A stretch of DNA of 64,000 nt from Devosia sp. LC5 (GTDB lineage Bacteria > Pseudomonadota > Alphaproteobacteria > Rhizobiales > Devosiaceae). The notes under the pieces are model-generated. The model ran no database searches. It was not told the origin of the DNA and saw only the letters and a list, made by a program, of their open reading frames with translations. The first letter of the stretch is position 1. Each line of letters begins with the position of its first letter. Shown here piece after piece: positions 61,585 through 64,000 of this stretch. The translations under genes were made by a program, and so were the position numbers. Where the stretch lies: positions 143,924 through 207,923 of the forward strand of contig NZ_JNNO01000044.1 in the NCBI RefSeq assembly GCF_000735585.1, in the 5' to 3' direction.

Positions 61585-63189
61585 CTACTTGATCTCGGTG
61601 ATGCGCCCATCGGTATAGGGGGTGTATTCGCCGCCCAGTTTGGCGATGTATTCGGCGACGACTTCTTCGAGCGGGGGGCCGAAATCGTAGGGGTTGTCGC
61701 CGTTGGCGAAGGCTTCGTAGCCGTCGCCGCCGCCGCGGACGTAATTGTTGGTGACCACGGTGTAGCTGGCCTCCTCGTCGATCGGCACCCAGGCGTCGCC
61801 ATCCTTGACCTGCACGTCGCTGACACGGCTGCCGGCGGGTTGTTTGAGGTCGAACGAATATTTGAGGCCTGATACCTGGGCGAAGCGGCCGGCGCCGTTT
61901 TCGACATCGCTGACGCCGTTTTCGAGCGCTTCGATGACGTCGCCGCCCGAGACCTGCACGGTGGCCAGGGTATTGGAGAAGGGCAGCACGGTGATGACGT
62001 CGCCCACGGTGATTTCGCCGGCATCGATGGAGGCACGGATGCCGCCGCCATTCTGGAAGGCGATGGTGGCGCCCTGGTCGGCGACACGGTCAAGAATGGC
62101 ATCGGCGAGCAGATTGCCCATCGAGCATTCCATGGCGCGGCAGACTTCGCGCGCGCCTTCGAGCGGGGCGGTGGCGGAGCCGATCACTTCGCCCATGGCT
62201 TCTTCGATCGGGCCGGCCAATTCGGCAAGCTGGCCCTTGAAGTCCTCATTGCCCTTGACCGAGGCGTCGATCAGGAAGGGTTCGCCCTCGGCCTTGGTGA
62301 CAACGCCATTGTCATCCCAAGTGATGGCGATATCGCCCAGATATTTGCCGTATTGGTTGGCCTGCACCACCGGCACTTCCAGTCCCTCGGGATTGGTCAC
62401 CATGGTGGGGTAGGGGCCGGCGGCGCCCTCTGCGGTGTTGGAGAGGAGGGTGTGGCTGTGCCCGCCCACGATCACGTCCACCAGCGGCAGGGCAGCGGCG
62501 ACCTGCTGGTCCATGGTATAGCCGATGTGGCTGAGCAGGATGATCTTGTTGACGCCGGCTGCATCGAGCGCTTCTGACGCGCCGCGCACATACTGGATCA
62601 CATCGACAAATTCGACGTTTGGACCGGGCGAGGCGATATCGGGCGTATCCTCGGTGGTGGCGCCGATAATGCCGATCTTTTCTCCGCCCACTTCGATGAC
62701 GAAGGAGCCCTTGATCTTGCCGCGCAGGTTTTCATCACGGCTGACGTCGAAATTGCCGCCGATAATGGGGAATTCGGCCGCTTCGATGAACTTCATGAAT
62801 TCTTCGGGACCATCGTCGAATTCGTGATTGCCGGTGGCGACCACGTCAAAGCCCATCTGGTTGAAGAAATCCGAGACCACCTTGGATTTGTAGGTAGTGT
62901 AGTAAAGCGAGCCCTGGAAATTGTCGCCGGCCGAGAGCAGCAGCGAATTGCCGGTGGCGTATTTGGCGCGGGTGTCATCGATAATGGTCTTGAGGCGCGC
63001 AATGCCGCCAAAGCATTCCCCGGCGGCGTCGGTTTCGGCGTCGCAATTGGAATCGGTGCCGGTGATTGGATCGAACCGGGAGTGGAAGTCATTGATATGC
63101 AAGATATTGAGCGTGAAATCGGCATAGGCCGCGCCGGAAAAACCGGCGCAGAGGGTTAGCGCGGTGGCGCCCAGCAGTAGTTTTTTCAT
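61585..63189 (-). CDS. Secreted bifunctional 5'-nucleotidase / cyclic phosphodiesterase family protein
   Basis: A 534-residue periplasmic enzyme (UshA-like family). Signal peptide to GAAYA. The metallophosphatase domain shows NILHINDFHSRF, LSAGDNFQGS, ATGNHEFDDG and VGGHSHTL, which supply the di-metal ligands. The C-terminal nucleotide-binding domain contains AFQNGGGIRASIDAG and ends YVRGGGDGYEAF before the tail. It probably releases nucleosides and phosphate outside the cytoplasm. Start ATG at 63189; the longer frame lacks a signal. It is transcribed alone, with a good terminator. Confidence 0.92.
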   Translation of the reverse strand: MKKLLLGATALTLCAGFSGAAYADFTLNILHINDFHSRFDPITGTDSNCDAETDAAGECFGGIARLKTIIDDTRAKYATGNSLLLSAGDNFQGSLYYTTYKSKVVSDFFNQMGFDVVATGNHEFDDGPEEFMKFIEAAEFPIIGGNFDVSRDENLRGKIKGSFVIEVGGEKIGIIGATTEDTPDIASPGPNVEFVDVIQYVRGASEALDAAGVNKIILLSHIGYTMDQQVAAALPLVDVIVGGHSHTLLSNTAEGAAGPYPTMVTNPEGLEVPVVQANQYGKYLGDIAITWDDNGVVTKAEGEPFLIDASVKGNEDFKGQLAELAGPIEEAMGEVIGSATAPLEGAREVCRAMECSMGNLLADAILDRVADQGATIAFQNGGGIRASIDAGEITVGDVITVLPFSNTLATVQVSGGDVIEALENGVSDVENGAGRFAQVSGLKYSFDLKQPAGSRVSDVQVKDGDAWVPIDEEASYTVVTNNYVRGGGDGYEAFANGDNPYDFGPPLEEVVAEYIAKLGGEYTPYTDGRITEIK

Positions 63190-63434
63190 CCCTGTTATCC
63201 CTTTGATTGCTTTTGACGGCGACCCCGCGACCACCTTCCCCGGGCGGTCTTGCTGAACCCAGCAGCCCTGCCCATGCCGGCCGCGGTGAGGCACCAGTTA
63301 AACAGGTCTTCATGACGGACGAAAGTGGACCTTTTGGTCAATTTTCCACTGCATTGCCAATGGCGCGGGCGAGGGTTCCAATCAGAACGCATTGCGATAA
63401 GCTCCGCCGCGTTTTGATTTGCGGGGAATTGGCT

Positions 63435-64000
63435 ATGCGCAGTGCTTTGATTGTCTATGGCGGCTGGGAAGGTCATGATCCGGAGGAATGCGCGGCCATC
63501 TATCGCCGCTGGCTGCACGAGGATGGCTATTCGGTGCGCACCGCCACTGAAACCAGCGCCTTTGCCGATCCGTCCATCCACGATCTGTCGCTGATCATCC
63601 CGATCTATACGATGAGCAAGATTGGCGCTGAAGAAGTGGCGAACCTGACCAAGGCCGTAGAGGGCGGGGTGGGGCTGGCGGGGCATCATGGCGGGATGAG
63701 CGACGCGTTTCGCGAGGCGGTGGATTATCAGTTCATGGTGGGCGGGCAATGGGTGGCCCATCCGGGCAATATCATCGATTTCAAGGTGGATGTGACCAGG
63801 CCGGACGATCCGATCATGGCGGGGGTCAGTTTCTTTCCCTATACGTCCCGGGCATATTAAAAGCATTGCGACCCCCCCCACCAGGGGCTGGCGACCACGA
63901 CCTTTACCGGCGAGACAGCGCCCTCGTTAGATGGGGGGGGGGTGCCCGGCGGGGGGGAACACCCGCAGCGGGGCGGGCGGGGGGGTGATTTCACGCCCCG
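63435..64000 (+). pseudogene. Second ThuA-like gene, interrupted and cut by window edge
   Basis: The start MRSALIVYGGWEGHDPEECA and the segment GLAGHHGGMSDAFREAV identify a ThuA-domain protein of a subgroup different from ThuA above. An in-frame TAA at 63858-63860 ends it at 141 residues after FPYTSRAY. The same frame then resumes with family-like LATTTFTGETAPSLDG (from codon 63888). The TAA and the following G/C runs (for example ten G near 63931-63940) look like base errors at a contig end rather than real decay. The true gene probably continues past the window. Divergent from the 5'-nucleotidase gene. Confidence 0.7.

Overview
The window is high-GC alphaproteobacterial DNA, most like the Hyphomicrobiales (rhizobial side, perhaps Devosia or a relative). 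Three things point there: a complete PhyR-NepR-EcfG general stress response core with its GGAAC-N16/17-CGTT promoters, an Irr-type iron box, and rhizobial sugar-uptake operons (chvE-gguAB, smo/mtlK, thuREFGKAB). I see no rRNA, tRNA, CRISPR array, transposase, integrase or phage structural gene. The taxon is inferred from gene content only.

Layout. 0-4.5 kb (minus): a polar amino acid ABC transporter followed by a zinc-dependent deacylase. 4.8-12.5 kb: a general stress response island with a DUF1328 peptide, phyR, nepR, ecfG, a PhyK-like kinase, a lipid-kinase-fold protein, a second HWE-type kinase, a DUF883/holin-like pair and two small membrane peptides. Four exact EcfG promoter matches and two near matches lie here. 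12.5-19.2 kb (minus): three large genes of a predicted amide/peptide-ligase system (transglutaminase + DUF2126 amidoligase, ATP-grasp + alpha-E, transglutaminase). 19.3-28.9 kb (minus): a polyol operon with SorC regulator, ABC transporter, mannitol-type dehydrogenase, HAD phosphatase and FGGY kinase. 28.9-35.5 kb: a GntR/FadR regulator divergent from two tandem chvE paralogues and gguAB. 35.6-37.6 kb: an orphan MraY-like phosphosugar transferase converging on a phosphotransferase.

37.6-46.9 kb (minus): an RND efflux pump and adaptor, a mercaptopyruvate sulfurtransferase, and a COG1840-type ABC importer of unknown ligand. 47.4-52.5 kb (plus): an Irr-box-preceded operon of imelysin, di-heme cytochrome, second imelysin and DUF1513 protein, probably for iron acquisition, followed by a GNAT acetyltransferase. 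53-60.9 kb: a LacI regulator (thuR) divergent from thuEFGKAB, for trehalose-type disaccharide uptake and oxidation to 3-keto sugars. 61-64 kb: a GlsB-family peptide, a secreted 5'-nucleotidase and a second ThuA-like gene cut by the window edge.

The genome section reads as that of a nutrient scavenger with several sugar, polyol and amino acid importers, iron acquisition and a sizeable stress regulon. Intergenic spaces carry several families of paired inverted repeats, two copies of one of them inside the thu operon. The last 150 bases look like low-quality sequence at a contig end.
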